Source: JAJXZP01 sp963787185 (lineage in GTDB: Bacteria; Spirochaetota; Spirochaetia; Treponematales; Rectinemataceae). Taken from it: a DNA stretch of 64,000 bases. Where the stretch lies: assembly GCA_963787185.1 (NCBI GenBank), contig CAWBCC010000009.1, positions 186,001-250,000 on the forward strand, written 5' to 3'. The position numbers and the translations under genes are program-made. Shown here in pieces: positions 8,614-20,287 of this stretch. Numbering within the stretch: position 1 is the stretch's first letter; every line of letters begins with the position of its first letter. Below the pieces are notes generated by a model. That model had not been told where the DNA came from. It made no database searches and saw only the letters and a list, made by a program, of their open reading frames with translations.

Positions 8614-9633
8614 ATGTCCATGGGCTGCTGGCACCGAAGATTTGTTCTCTTACTGTTCGCGGCCGCCGTAGGGACGTGGGCCGCGATCGCCCAGACTGCC
8701 GCAGATGGAAGCGCCGGGACGGCCTCCCCGGCGGCCGCCTCAGAAGATCCCAATGCGGCGCTCGACCGCGGCAAATCACTCTTCGGTCTGGACAGATATC
8801 GCGCCGCTCTCGATGTCTTCGCTCGAATCATTGCCGATCCCCGGTCCGCGGCCGAGCGCCCTGAAGCCATCTACTGGTCCGTTCTCGCCTATCTCGGCAT
8901 CGGTGATCAGGCGAACGCAGCCTCGTCGATCGACTCTTTTCTAGCCGCCTATCCCGCCAATCCCCGCGTTCCCGATCTGCTTTATCAACGCGGACGCATT
9001 CTTTTCATGAAGGGCGATTATCAGGGGGCCCTTCGCGTTTTCGCAGCTTTCGCTGCCGCTGCGCCTTCCAGCGATCTCATGCCCTCGGCGCTCTACTGGA
9101 GCGGCGAATGCCTCTACGCCCTCGGGAGACTGGACGAAGCCGAGCGAGCCTTCGCGGCAGTGATCGAAAAATATCCCGCCAGCGTGAAAGTCGAGGCGGC
9201 TACCTACCGCCGATCCCTCATCGAACTGGAGTACCGCGAACAAGAACTTCTCAGGCTTCTTACCTGGAGTCACGAAGAGGCATTGCGCGCAGCGGAAGAT
9301 TTTCGTCGCCGAGAGAAGGCCTACGATCAATTGATCGCCGTATACCAAAATCAGATCGCTGAATCCAAACGCGGGGCACTGACAGATCAGGACAAGACGA
9401 TAGCCGACCTGAGAGCGCAAGCGGCCGACCTTGCCACGAAGCTCGCCACCGCCCAAGCCGAAGTGGACACGTTGAAGAAGTCGCAGTCTCCGGAGGACGG
9501 CCAGAGCTCCGCACCGTTTTCGACCGCCTCAGGATCGGCCGGATATTTGGCGCAGGCTCTGAGTGTCAAGGCTCGCGCACTCGATCTGCTCGATTTCTAC
9601 ATCGAACGGATGGCGAAGGGAGGATCGAAATGA
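8614..9633 (+). CDS. Exported TPR protein (YbgF/BamD-like outer-envelope type)
   Basis: 339 residues with a signal peptide (MSMGCWHRRFVLLLFAAA, likely cleaved after AIAQ) and three or four TPR units (ALDRGKSLFGLDRYRAALDV, LLYQRGRILFMKGDYQGALR, ALYWSGECLYALGRLDEAER), followed by a long charged helix (about residues 200-290) that probably forms a coiled coil. The repeat spacing resembles periplasmic YbgF/CpoB and BamD proteins that support envelope assembly, but there is no lipobox. CGGAGG precedes the start. The gene overlaps the next by ATGA, so the pair is probably co-translated. Confidence 0.75.
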   Translation: MSMGCWHRRFVLLLFAAAVGTWAAIAQTAADGSAGTASPAAASEDPNAALDRGKSLFGLDRYRAALDVFARIIADPRSAAERPEAIYWSVLAYLGIGDQANAASSIDSFLAAYPANPRVPDLLYQRGRILFMKGDYQGALRVFAAFAAAAPSSDLMPSALYWSGECLYALGRLDEAERAFAAVIEKYPASVKVEAATYRRSLIELEYREQELLRLLTWSHEEALRAAEDFRRREKAYDQLIAVYQNQIAESKRGALTDQDKTIADLRAQAADLATKLATAQAEVDTLKKSQSPEDGQSSAPFSTASGSAGYLAQALSVKARALDLLDFYIERMAKGGSK

Positions 9634-10661
9634 AATTTTACCGCGGTCCCCTTCTCTTCGCGCTTGCGCTGGCATTTTCCGCGACGGCCTACGGCCTCGA
9701 GGCCAAAGAAGGGCTCGTTCGCCTGCTCGTCAACGAATCCAACGCTCGCATTTCTCTGTATAAGCTCGTCGATGTCGCCAAGAAGCGGTATGTAGCCCTT
9801 TTCTACGATCAGGATCCGCGTACGAGCTTTGCAACCCTTTCGATCGACGGGCGGAACGTGCGGCTCGGCGACGCTTCCGATTATAGCATCACCGTGTCGC
9901 GCACCGAAACGGGAGTTCGGATCGAGTTCCGCTCCTCATCCTGCATCGTGCTCGAAACGCTCGATTTCGCCCGTTCGGCCGAATCGACGCTCGCCGACGG
10001 CCTGCATGTGAGCTTCGAACTGGAGAACATTTCCGACAGGGATTCGCGGCTCGGATTGCGATTTCTCATCGACACGTATCTTGCGGAAAAGTCCGGTGTT
10101 CATTTCGTTACTGCTCGGCGCTCCCGCGTGTCGCAGGAGACTACGATAACGCCTTCCTCTTCCGAGTCATGGGTCGAGACGCCCGGAGATCTGGCGAACT
10201 TCATGGTCCAGCTGGCCGGTTCCGGCATCGACAAACCCGATCTGGTGCTGCTCGCGAACTGGAAGAGACTTTCCGATGCGCCGTGGAGTTTCGACGTGAA
10301 TCCCCAGCGCGACTTCACCCAGATGCCTTATTCGATCAACGACTCCGCGATCGCGCTGTATTGGGAACCTCAGCTCGTCACGCACGGTGCCGTACGGCGC
10401 ATCGATTTCGCCATGGGTTCTTTCGACGACAAGGGTTATCTTCCCGTAGGGGTCGAAACCGGGACCATGATCGGCTCCACCGCCCTCGGCGCGTCCGCTC
10501 CGGACAAGGCGACTGCCATGGCGACCGATCTGGTCGCGACTCGTGATCTTATTTCTCGGATCGACAGGGCCTTGTCCTCCGGGATGCCGATTTCGGCCGA
10601 CGAAATCGCCACGTGGCAGAAGATACTGGACCGCCTCGAGGAGCGGAAGAAGGGCTACTAG
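9630..10661 (+). CDS. Exported protein of unknown function
   Basis: 343 residues starting MKFYRGPLLFALALAFSATA, a clear signal peptide (cleavage probably after TAYG). The mature part is predicted mostly beta (FATLSIDGRNVRLGDASDYS, IEFRSSSCIVLETLDF) with a short helical tail ending LEERKKGY. I recognise no domain or active-site motif. It lies between two TPR proteins and overlaps the first (ATGA), so a role in the same periplasmic assembly is plausible. Confidence 0.7.
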   Translation: MKFYRGPLLFALALAFSATAYGLEAKEGLVRLLVNESNARISLYKLVDVAKKRYVALFYDQDPRTSFATLSIDGRNVRLGDASDYSITVSRTETGVRIEFRSSSCIVLETLDFARSAESTLADGLHVSFELENISDRDSRLGLRFLIDTYLAEKSGVHFVTARRSRVSQETTITPSSSESWVETPGDLANFMVQLAGSGIDKPDLVLLANWKRLSDAPWSFDVNPQRDFTQMPYSINDSAIALYWEPQLVTHGAVRRIDFAMGSFDDKGYLPVGVETGTMIGSTALGASAPDKATAMATDLVATRDLISRIDRALSSGMPISADEIATWQKILDRLEERKKGY

Positions 10662-10665
10662 TCGA

Positions 10666-11790
10666 ATGGTCAAGACCGCGCTCGACCGCGCCGAACGGCT
10701 CTTTGCGGCCGGGCGCTACGCCGATCTCATATCTCTTCTTGAACCGCAGGTTCCCGTCTACAGGGAATCCTCGCGATTCTATTATCTTCTCGGCGCCTCC
10801 TGCCTCAGAGCCGGAGACGCAGGCGGATCCTTCACCTACCTCAAGCGCGCCGAGCAGCTCGCTCCCGAGAACACCGATATTGAGCTGGCGCTCGCTGCTC
10901 TGTATGTGCGTCGAGGCGAAACCGAAAAGGCGGTGGCTTCCTATCTCGCAGTGCTCGAACGTAAACCCGGACATCGCGCCGCTCGGCGTGCACTCTCCAT
11001 CCTCAGAAGGGAGTCCTCGCCCGAGGCATTGGCGGCGCTCGTGGAAACCGGAAAAATCTCCCGACTTTACCCCAAATCTCAGCGACTACCACCCCGGCTG
11101 GTCGGGCTACTGACGGGTGTCGCGCTCTGCGCCGTCATCGCCTTCGGGATCCTGTTTCTCGGTCCCGCCGGAGTGCGCTTGTTTTCCACGATCGTCGCTC
11201 AACGCGCCGCTCGCCCCGAAGTCGCTGCCATTTCGCTCGATGCGGCCGAAAGAGCGGCACCCGTCACGACCGGCGGCAGTTTTCGCTACATTTTGACGGA
11301 TAGCCAAACACTCACGGCCTTCGAGCGCGCGAAAGCCTACTTTCAGCAATACCGCGACAACGCCGCCCTCGTCGAGATCAATCGTCTCCTCGGCTCGAAT
11401 GCCAGCGCCTCGATAAAGGACAAGGCTCTCACCTTGAAAAGTTTTGTCGGAGCGCCGGACTTCAGGACAATTCGCGACGCTCCGCTGTTTTCTCAGGTCG
11501 CGGCCGATCCCTTCCTCTACGACGGATGCTCGGTGGTATGGCGCGGCATGGCCGCCAACGTCAGGCCGCAGGGCGAGCGGCTCGCCTTCGATTTTCTCGT
11601 CGGCTACGACGAAAAAACGAACCTCGAAGGTATCGTCCCAGCCGTGGCCACGGGCATCCCGGTCCGGGTGGACAGTCCCTTGGAGGTGCTAGGGGTGATC
11701 AGAAGCTCGACGGGGACGGTCCAGCTCGAAGTGGCTGCGGTACACGAACTGCTGAAAGGTTCGCAGGGAAGCGGTGTTTCCGCCCGGTAA
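10666..11790 (+). CDS. TPR protein with single transmembrane segment
   Basis: 374 residues. TPR repeats fill about residues 1-125 (AERLFAAGRYADLISLLEPQ, LLGASCLRAGDAGGSFTYLK, ALAALYVRRGETEKAVASYL). One transmembrane helix follows at about 144-167 (LVGLLTGVALCAVIAFGILF), then a C-terminal domain of about 200 residues that is probably periplasmic. The layout suggests a cytoplasmic TPR adaptor tied to the membrane. The start is 4 bp after the preceding stop. It is the third gene of an apparent envelope operon (8614-11790). Confidence 0.75.
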   Translation: MVKTALDRAERLFAAGRYADLISLLEPQVPVYRESSRFYYLLGASCLRAGDAGGSFTYLKRAEQLAPENTDIELALAALYVRRGETEKAVASYLAVLERKPGHRAARRALSILRRESSPEALAALVETGKISRLYPKSQRLPPRLVGLLTGVALCAVIAFGILFLGPAGVRLFSTIVAQRAARPEVAAISLDAAERAAPVTTGGSFRYILTDSQTLTAFERAKAYFQQYRDNAALVEINRLLGSNASASIKDKALTLKSFVGAPDFRTIRDAPLFSQVAADPFLYDGCSVVWRGMAANVRPQGERLAFDFLVGYDEKTNLEGIVPAVATGIPVRVDSPLEVLGVIRSSTGTVQLEVAAVHELLKGSQGSGVSAR

Positions 11791-11830
11791 GCCGTTATCG
11801 CCCGGGATGAAGAGCGGAAGGTGAGGTTTT

Positions 11831-12280
11831 GTGCGCGCAGTCGTGCAGCGTGTCTCGGAAGCCCGTGTAGAAATAGCCGGCGCCGTCGTAGGTGCTATTC
11901 GTGCCGGGCTTCTCGTGTACCTCGGGGTGGGGATGGGGGATTCGGAAGCGGACGCGTCGTGGATAGCCGACAAGCTGGTGAATCTGAGGATTTTTCCCGA
12001 TTCCGAAGAAAAAATGAACCGATCCCTCTTGGACGAAGCGGGGGCCATCCTTGTCGTGTCGCAGTTCACTCTCTATGCCGACGCGCGCAAGGGACGCAGA
12101 CCATCATATTCCGAAGCGGCCGAACCCGAGGATGCACGGAGGCTCTACGAGCGGACCGTCGCCCTGCTGCGTCGGACCGGCGTTTCGGTGGCGACGGGGG
12201 AGTTTCAGGCCTCTATGCGCGTTGTCTCTGTAAATGAAGGGCCCGTGACCATTCTGCTGGATTCGAAGCGCTTCTTTTAG
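11831..12280 (+). CDS. dtd: D-aminoacyl-tRNA deacylase
   Basis: 149 residues, typical for DTD. It frees D-amino acids (and glycine) wrongly attached to tRNA. Motifs: MRAVVQRVSEARV at the N-terminus, VVSQFTLYAD, GRRPSY, and the Gly-cisPro loop in VNEGPVT with its Thr. The usual GxFGAxM motif reads GEFQASM and NDGPVT reads NEGPVT, both mild departures. GTG at 11831 is the start, with a purine-rich GGAAGGTGAGG upstream. It follows the envelope operon by 40 bp. Confidence 0.94.
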   Translation: MRAVVQRVSEARVEIAGAVVGAIRAGLLVYLGVGMGDSEADASWIADKLVNLRIFPDSEEKMNRSLLDEAGAILVVSQFTLYADARKGRRPSYSEAAEPEDARRLYERTVALLRRTGVSVATGEFQASMRVVSVNEGPVTILLDSKRFF

Positions 12281-12324
12281 GCGATATGAACCGACTCATC
12301 CGCGTGTGATCGCGCGGATAGGAC

Positions 12325-12377
12325 AAAAAAACAGCCACGAATGCGGCGGGATTCTGGGGTCCCGCCCTCCGTGGCTG
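12325..12377 (-). terminator. Rho-independent terminator of ppdK
   Basis: CAGCCACG (12332-12339) pairs with CGTGGCTG (12370-12377), with inner arms GGCGGGA and TCCCGCC. Read on the minus strand the stem is followed by seven T residues (12331-12325). It lies 17 bp beyond the ppdK stop and could also stop dtd transcripts from the other side, though without a T run in that direction. Confidence 0.85.
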
Positions 12378-12393
12378 CCTTCAGCTTAGGAAA

Positions 12394-15258
<2,865 letters not shown>

Positions 15259-15305
15259 AAACCTTTATCCTCCGTACTGCATAGGGGTAGATGCTATACA
15301 GCCTA

Positions 15306-15334
15306 AGGCTATCTGAAAGGGTATTGGCTGTCAA
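15306..15334 (-). promoter_or_regulatory. Promoter of ppdK
   Basis: TTGACA (minus strand, 15334-15329) is a perfect -35; 17 bp later TAGCCT (15311-15306) is a weaker -10. The transcript would begin near 15299 and carry a leader of about 40 nt with GGAGG. Confidence 0.5.
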
Positions 15335-15409
15335 GGAAGTGAGTCGCGGAGACCCTTGAAAACCGGCTTGGAATCGGGCTCGAACCTTCGCGTGAGACGA
15401 AGCGAGTAT

Positions 15410-16570
15410 CTAGAGATAGAGGGCGAGCGTGATGATGGTGAGGTCCGAGCCCGGCATTTGATTGACCATGGACTCGAACTTGACATTTACCTTTTCACAT
15501 GCCTCGGAGAGATAGGAAAGGTAGTAAAGCCCCAGCTCGGCGTTGGCCTCTCCTTCGGGGAGCTGCTTGTAGAAGTCCATAAGACTTTTCTTCTTCAGGT
15601 CCGCGTTCTTGTGCTCGTCGAATGTTTCCTTCACGGATTGATACTCGGATTCCTTGTTGTAGAGCGTTATCTGAAGCCTGCCCTGCGTGCCGACAGAGAC
15701 GCCTCTAGATCCTATCTTCCAGGAGAGATAGACGAGTTCGCCTTTTCGCTCGAGAGAGTCGAGAACTTGACGGCGGATATTGGGATCGAAGAGCACCGCG
15801 TTCATGTCCACGGCCCCTTTGAAGATCGCCTTGGCTTCTCGCTTGAGGTTCGAGTTTTCGGCGTTCATCGCGAGTTCCATGATCATGAGCGAGATGTACT
15901 CGGCGATCTTGGATTTCTCCATATATTCGGCGAGCGAGGTGCGAAAATCCTTGACGAGTTGCTCGTAGCCTTCCGAGCCTTTGAATTTCGCGACGATGAA
16001 CCAGGTGAAAGGTCGGAGGTTATTGAGGAATTTTTCCGAGAGAAGGAGCTGAATGTTCTTCTCTTCCGGGAGAAGAGAGGAGTTCTTGCTGATGTACGCG
16101 TACATGGGCGCGAGTATCTGCTGCTTTATATCGTAAAGATCCTTTTCCTTTTCCTTGAGCACCGACTGAAGAAATGCGTCGTTGATCCTCGTCTTGTCGT
16201 CGATGATGTTGGCAGGATTGAGGCGATTCCATTTTTTTATCACATCGCTGGACAGCACGCGCGCGAAAATGTAGCTGTCGTATTGCCGGTAGAGCATCGA
16301 GTAGACGACCAGCTTGGAGAGGTCCATGATCTCCTGACGCGATGACATGAACTCGCTCTTCGATATCTCGACCTTGGATATGTAATCGACGAGCATCATC
16401 CGCTGCAGCGACGCGGGCGTGAAATTGTCCAGGATGATGCCGTACTCTTCGACATTGTCGGCCAGTTTGAATTTTTTGAGATTCTTCCCGTTGCGGATAA
16501 AAAAGGTCGTCCCCTCCTCGGTGAGGACCAGTTTTACCGGAAGATCGATACAACTCTTTCTCTCCTGCAT
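15410..16570 (-). CDS. Conserved cytoplasmic protein of unknown function
   Basis: About 386 residues, mainly helical, with no signal peptide. The N-terminal part (LPVKLVLTEEGTTFFIRNGK) looks like a small beta domain; the middle is rich in Lys/Glu helices; the C-terminal part ends NQMPGSDLTIITLALYL. I recognise no catalytic motif. The ATG at 16570 (MQERKSCIDLPVK) is preceded by AAGGGCG; longer starts up to 16624 are possible. It lies upstream of ppdK on the same strand with a 150-bp gap that holds a separate ppdK promoter. Confidence 0.7.
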   Translation of the reverse strand: MQERKSCIDLPVKLVLTEEGTTFFIRNGKNLKKFKLADNVEEYGIILDNFTPASLQRMMLVDYISKVEISKSEFMSSRQEIMDLSKLVVYSMLYRQYDSYIFARVLSSDVIKKWNRLNPANIIDDKTRINDAFLQSVLKEKEKDLYDIKQQILAPMYAYISKNSSLLPEEKNIQLLLSEKFLNNLRPFTWFIVAKFKGSEGYEQLVKDFRTSLAEYMEKSKIAEYISLMIMELAMNAENSNLKREAKAIFKGAVDMNAVLFDPNIRRQVLDSLERKGELVYLSWKIGSRGVSVGTQGRLQITLYNKESEYQSVKETFDEHKNADLKKKSLMDFYKQLPEGEANAELGLYYLSYLSEACEKVNVKFESMVNQMPGSDLTIITLALYL

Positions 16571-16695
16571 CCGAACGCCCTTCGAGAGCAAAAGCGACGT
16601 TGTGCAGCCGCTATTGTGCCCCACGTATATGGGCGGCCGACCCGCTCGGACCCCCCAGTAGAGTATATGGTATTATCGGCCGCCGGTAAACAGTA

Positions 16696-16724
16696 TTGAC
16701 GAAGCTCTTGCGCCCCCCTATCCT
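16696..16724 (+). promoter_or_regulatory. Promoter abutting the M28-like gene
   Basis: TTGACG (16696-16701), 17-bp spacer, TATCCT (16719-16724). Only 6 nt separate the -10 from the GTG at 16731, so the message would begin at or next to the start codon. Confidence 0.5.
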
Positions 16725-16730
16725 CGTCGC

Positions 16731-19043
16731 GTGAAGCATAAACGGCCGCTTGCCGCGCTCTTTGCGTCGCTCCTCGCCATCGGGGGCTCCGGTTCGCTGC
16801 TGCAAGCGGCGGTACCCGGACCGGCCGCGGCGATATCCGCCCGTGCGATCGAGGCGCCGCGAAGCTTCCCGCAGATTCTGACGGATATCAAAGCCTTCGG
16901 AAAACGCGTCGAGAACAGCCCCTCCGAGCGTGCCACTTTCGACTATCTGGAGTCGGCCTGTCGTGCTTCCGGTCTCGATGTTTCCTATATATCGTTCGAT
17001 GAGGCGCCGCAGGGTTATTCGAATTCTCGCATTCTCGAGGCCCGGGTTCGAGGAATCCGCAGCGACGAACTGGCTCTGATAGTTCCCGTGGATTCCTGGA
17101 TCGACGCGTCGGCGGGGAGCGAGGGAGCGGTCGGCGTGGCGCTCGCGCTCGCCGAGGCGGAGTTCTTCGGGACCGAGGCGGCCGCCGGGCGACTTCCTCC
17201 CGTCACCCTACGCTTCGTGTTTCTCGGCGCCGAACGACGCGGCCCGATATCGAGCGGCGATGAAGCTTCGCTCGGATCCCGAACATGGATCGCGAGAGCC
17301 GAAGGGCTCGAAAATCTCGCCGTAATCTACCTCAGCCTGGACAGGCTGCCTACTTCGATCGCCATCGAGAATGCAGGCAAGGGAATGCTGTCACCTTTCT
17401 GGCACTACGACCGTACAAGGCGAGCCCTGGAGACCGCCGGCTTCAATCTTCGCCTCGAAGCCAATCGCATGCAGATTTTTCGGCTCGGTCTCGCCGATAG
17501 CTACGGGCCGGCCGCGCCGTATTTGGCTGCGGACATACCCGCCTTGGCAATCCGCGGCTGGGGTGATGCGCCGGGAACCGATGTGGCCAAGATCGGCCGC
17601 GAGTTCACGGTTTTTCTGCAAAACCTCCTGGTTCGAAACGAAAGAGGATTCAGCGAATCCTGGGACCGGCATTACCTGATTTTTCAGCTGGGAGGCCTCA
17701 GCGCCGTCGTGCGCGAGGCGGCGTATGTCGCTTTTCTCATCTGTTTCTCGGCATTAGCCGTCGGCGGCGCACTGGTGCTGAGCGTGACGCGGCGTTCGGC
17801 GCTCAAAGCGGCCGTCCATCGCATGCCGATCATGGCGGCCCAGCTTCTGGCCCTATTCGCAGCCTTGTGCGCGATAGTGCTGGTGGAAAGGGGGGCTTCC
17901 GCCCTCGAGTCTCTCCTGATCGGCTCGTCGGACTTCTGGCGGCTTTCGCCTCGCATTTTTGCCGCAGCCCGCGTTCTCTCAAGTTTCTTCTTGTTCCTCT
18001 CGATATTGTCGGTCCTGGTGGAGCGGCGTGTTCTGACGCCCAATCCCTATTTCTACGAGTTCACCGCCCTCGTCTGCCTCACATTGGACATCTATGTCTT
18101 CGCCGCTATACGGCTCACTCTTTCTTTTTATTTTATCTGGGCTTTCTTCATCGTTGCCATCTCTCTCGCCGCCCGCAAGCCTTTTGCTACTCTGATCGCC
18201 GTCTGTCTGATGTATGTTCCGCTCGGGCTGCTCGCCGTTGAACTGATCCTGCGTCCGGAATTCGCCGTTTACGGCCGACTCATGGCTCCCACGGTGGCCA
18301 ACGGCCTCGTCATCGCCGCCACGACCTTGCCTTTCTTCACGTTCGTCGCCAGCCCGCTTCTATTTTACTCGCGGCACGGTGCGGCAGCGCGGCGACATGC
18401 AAGCGCTGTCTTCGCTCTCGTCGTCTTTTTGATAGAAGGCGGCTTGCTCGCTTTCGCCGCTCTCGGCCCCGCCCGGTTGCCTCCCGGTGCGGCGGGAGCC
18501 GCTGATTTCAAGCTTTCCGAGACTCTCGATCAGGATCGAGGCGGTTTCACCGCTTACCTGAGCGCCGATCGGCGGATCGGCAGGGGCGTTCTGCTTCGAG
18601 GCGATACGCGGCTTCCCTATCGATCCGCCTCGGACAGAGTCGTCCTGCACGGACGCGATGACGAGCGAATCGTCGAAGTCGGGCAGTCGCGGAGCTTTTT
18701 TCTCGATCGCGTCAACGACACCATAACGATTTCCTGGGCGCAATCGCCCTATTCGGTCGAGCTCAGGCTCCAAGGTGAAAAGGAGCTTCAGATATACGAC
18801 TGCGATCTTCCCTACCGGGTCTCCCTCGACGGGAAGAGCGCGGTCATTTTTTCGGGCGTCAATCCGGGTCGGAGTCTCCGGTTTTCCCTGACGGTACCGC
18901 GCGACTTTAGCGCGACTCTCGCGGTGAGGAGCATTTACCTGCACTCGCTCCATGCGTACCGCTTCGCCGGGGGCGGTTCTCCGGACGAGGGCGGCTCTTC
19001 GGTGACGTTCACCTCTCGCTTGAGCGGGAAGGCGGGCGGATGA
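16731..19043 (+). CDS. M28-peptidase-like protein with multi-span membrane domain
   Basis: 770 residues. A signal sequence (about 1-26) is followed by a domain resembling zinc aminopeptidases of the M28 family: GYSNSRILEARVRG, LALIVPVDSWIDASAGSEGA, TLRFVFLGAERRGPISSGDE. The metal ligands look degraded: where HxD and DE(E) are expected I see VDSWID and AERRG, so catalysis is doubtful. After about residue 315 come around seven or eight hydrophobic helices (for example AYVAFLICFSALAVGGALVL), then a beta-rich C-terminal domain. No Shine-Dalgarno; GTG at 16731 starts just before the hydrophobic segment. The stop overlaps dinB (ATGA). Confidence 0.7.
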   Translation: MKHKRPLAALFASLLAIGGSGSLLQAAVPGPAAAISARAIEAPRSFPQILTDIKAFGKRVENSPSERATFDYLESACRASGLDVSYISFDEAPQGYSNSRILEARVRGIRSDELALIVPVDSWIDASAGSEGAVGVALALAEAEFFGTEAAAGRLPPVTLRFVFLGAERRGPISSGDEASLGSRTWIARAEGLENLAVIYLSLDRLPTSIAIENAGKGMLSPFWHYDRTRRALETAGFNLRLEANRMQIFRLGLADSYGPAAPYLAADIPALAIRGWGDAPGTDVAKIGREFTVFLQNLLVRNERGFSESWDRHYLIFQLGGLSAVVREAAYVAFLICFSALAVGGALVLSVTRRSALKAAVHRMPIMAAQLLALFAALCAIVLVERGASALESLLIGSSDFWRLSPRIFAAARVLSSFFLFLSILSVLVERRVLTPNPYFYEFTALVCLTLDIYVFAAIRLTLSFYFIWAFFIVAISLAARKPFATLIAVCLMYVPLGLLAVELILRPEFAVYGRLMAPTVANGLVIAATTLPFFTFVASPLLFYSRHGAAARRHASAVFALVVFLIEGGLLAFAALGPARLPPGAAGAADFKLSETLDQDRGGFTAYLSADRRIGRGVLLRGDTRLPYRSASDRVVLHGRDDERIVEVGQSRSFFLDRVNDTITISWAQSPYSVELRLQGEKELQIYDCDLPYRVSLDGKSAVIFSGVNPGRSLRFSLTVPRDFSATLAVRSIYLHSLHAYRFAGGGSPDEGGSSVTFTSRLSGKAGG

Positions 19044-20257
19044 GCACGGTGCTCTTCCATGTCGATTTGGACGCATTTTTCGCGTCCGTCGAACGACTCG
19101 ACGATCCGAGCCTTGCGGGCAAACCCCTGATCGTCGGCGCTGCGCCCGGAAGGCGCGGCGTGGTCTGCACCTGCTCATACGAAGCGCGTGCCTTCGGCGT
19201 ACATTCCGCGATGCCCATCTCGGAGGCCTACAGACGGTGCCCGCAGGGGATATTCCTGCCCGTGCGAATGAAACGCTATGTCGAACTGTCCGAACGGGTC
19301 ATGGGAATCTTCTCCAGTTTTACGCCCGGCGTCCGCCCCGTGTCGATCGACGAAGCCTTCCTCGACATGAGCGGCACCGAAAGGCTCTGGGGTCGGCCGG
19401 CGGAGGCCGCGGTGAGACTCAAGGCATTCGTATTCGAAAAAACCGGTCTGACCATCTCTATCGGGATCGCGCATAACGCCTACGTGGCCAAGCTCGCCTC
19501 CGGCTTGCGTAAACCCGACGGGCTCTACGAAGTCGAAGAGGGCAAGGAAGAGCAGTTTATGCTTTCCCTGCCTCTGTCGAAGCTGTGGGGTGCGGGAGAA
19601 AAGACCCAGGAACGATTCCGCCGGCTCGGCATCTATTGTGTCGCCCAACTTGTGGCTTTGGGCGAGGCCCAGCTCGCCTCTCTTTTCGGCGACGCTGGGG
19701 GCCGCTTCCTGTACGCCGCCGTGCGGGGCAGGGATCCGGGCATACTGGGAGCCGAGACCGCGCGCCGATCCTTGAGCGCCGAAACGACCTTCGAAAACGA
19801 CTTGACCCATCGAGACACGATCATCGAGGTGCTCATGGGCCTCGCCGAAGAGATTTCGTATCGGCTTTGGAGTTCGGACTTCAAGTCGAGGACTCTGGTG
19901 CTCAAGCTGCGTTACGACGACTTTTCCACTATTTCAAGAAGAAGGACCCGCTCCCTGCCTTATCTGTCCTCCATGGAGACTTTCAAGGACGCCGTCGACA
20001 TTCTCGAACGCGCATGGGACTGCCGAAGGCCGATACGTCTGCTCGGGCTGGGATTCGCCGATCTCGATAGAGAAGCCGATGGCGGCCAGGGCGAGCTATT
20101 CTCCGACCTTTCCGAAAAAGGCCGCCGCGCCGAATCTGCTATCTTCCAGATCGAACGCAGCGGAAAGGGCAGGGTGACTCGGGCCCGTCTTCTCGCGAAG
20201 CAGGAGAGCGGACGTAACACTCCAGCGGGGGACAAGTCGTCCCGTCCCGGCGATTGA
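19040..20257 (+). CDS. dinB: DNA polymerase IV (Y family)
   Basis: 405 residues. Error-prone translesion polymerase. Motifs: VLFHVDLDAFFASVE (first metal Asp), YEARAFGVHSAMP, RPVSIDEAFLD (second Asp/Glu pair), SIGIAHNAYVAKLAS and the helix-hairpin-helix region KLWGAGEKTQERFRRLGI. A little-finger domain follows from about residue 235. The C-terminus does not end in an obvious clamp-binding QxxLF peptide; GELFSDL near residue 352 could serve. The start overlaps the upstream membrane-protein stop. No LexA-type operator is needed or seen, because the gene has no promoter of its own here. Confidence 0.95.
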   Translation: MSTVLFHVDLDAFFASVERLDDPSLAGKPLIVGAAPGRRGVVCTCSYEARAFGVHSAMPISEAYRRCPQGIFLPVRMKRYVELSERVMGIFSSFTPGVRPVSIDEAFLDMSGTERLWGRPAEAAVRLKAFVFEKTGLTISIGIAHNAYVAKLASGLRKPDGLYEVEEGKEEQFMLSLPLSKLWGAGEKTQERFRRLGIYCVAQLVALGEAQLASLFGDAGGRFLYAAVRGRDPGILGAETARRSLSAETTFENDLTHRDTIIEVLMGLAEEISYRLWSSDFKSRTLVLKLRYDDFSTISRRRTRSLPYLSSMETFKDAVDILERAWDCRRPIRLLGLGFADLDREADGGQGELFSDLSEKGRRAESAIFQIERSGKGRVTRARLLAKQESGRNTPAGDKSSRPGD

Positions 20258-20287
20258 CCCGCGGGAGAGCCGAAGAGCCTCGCTCGG

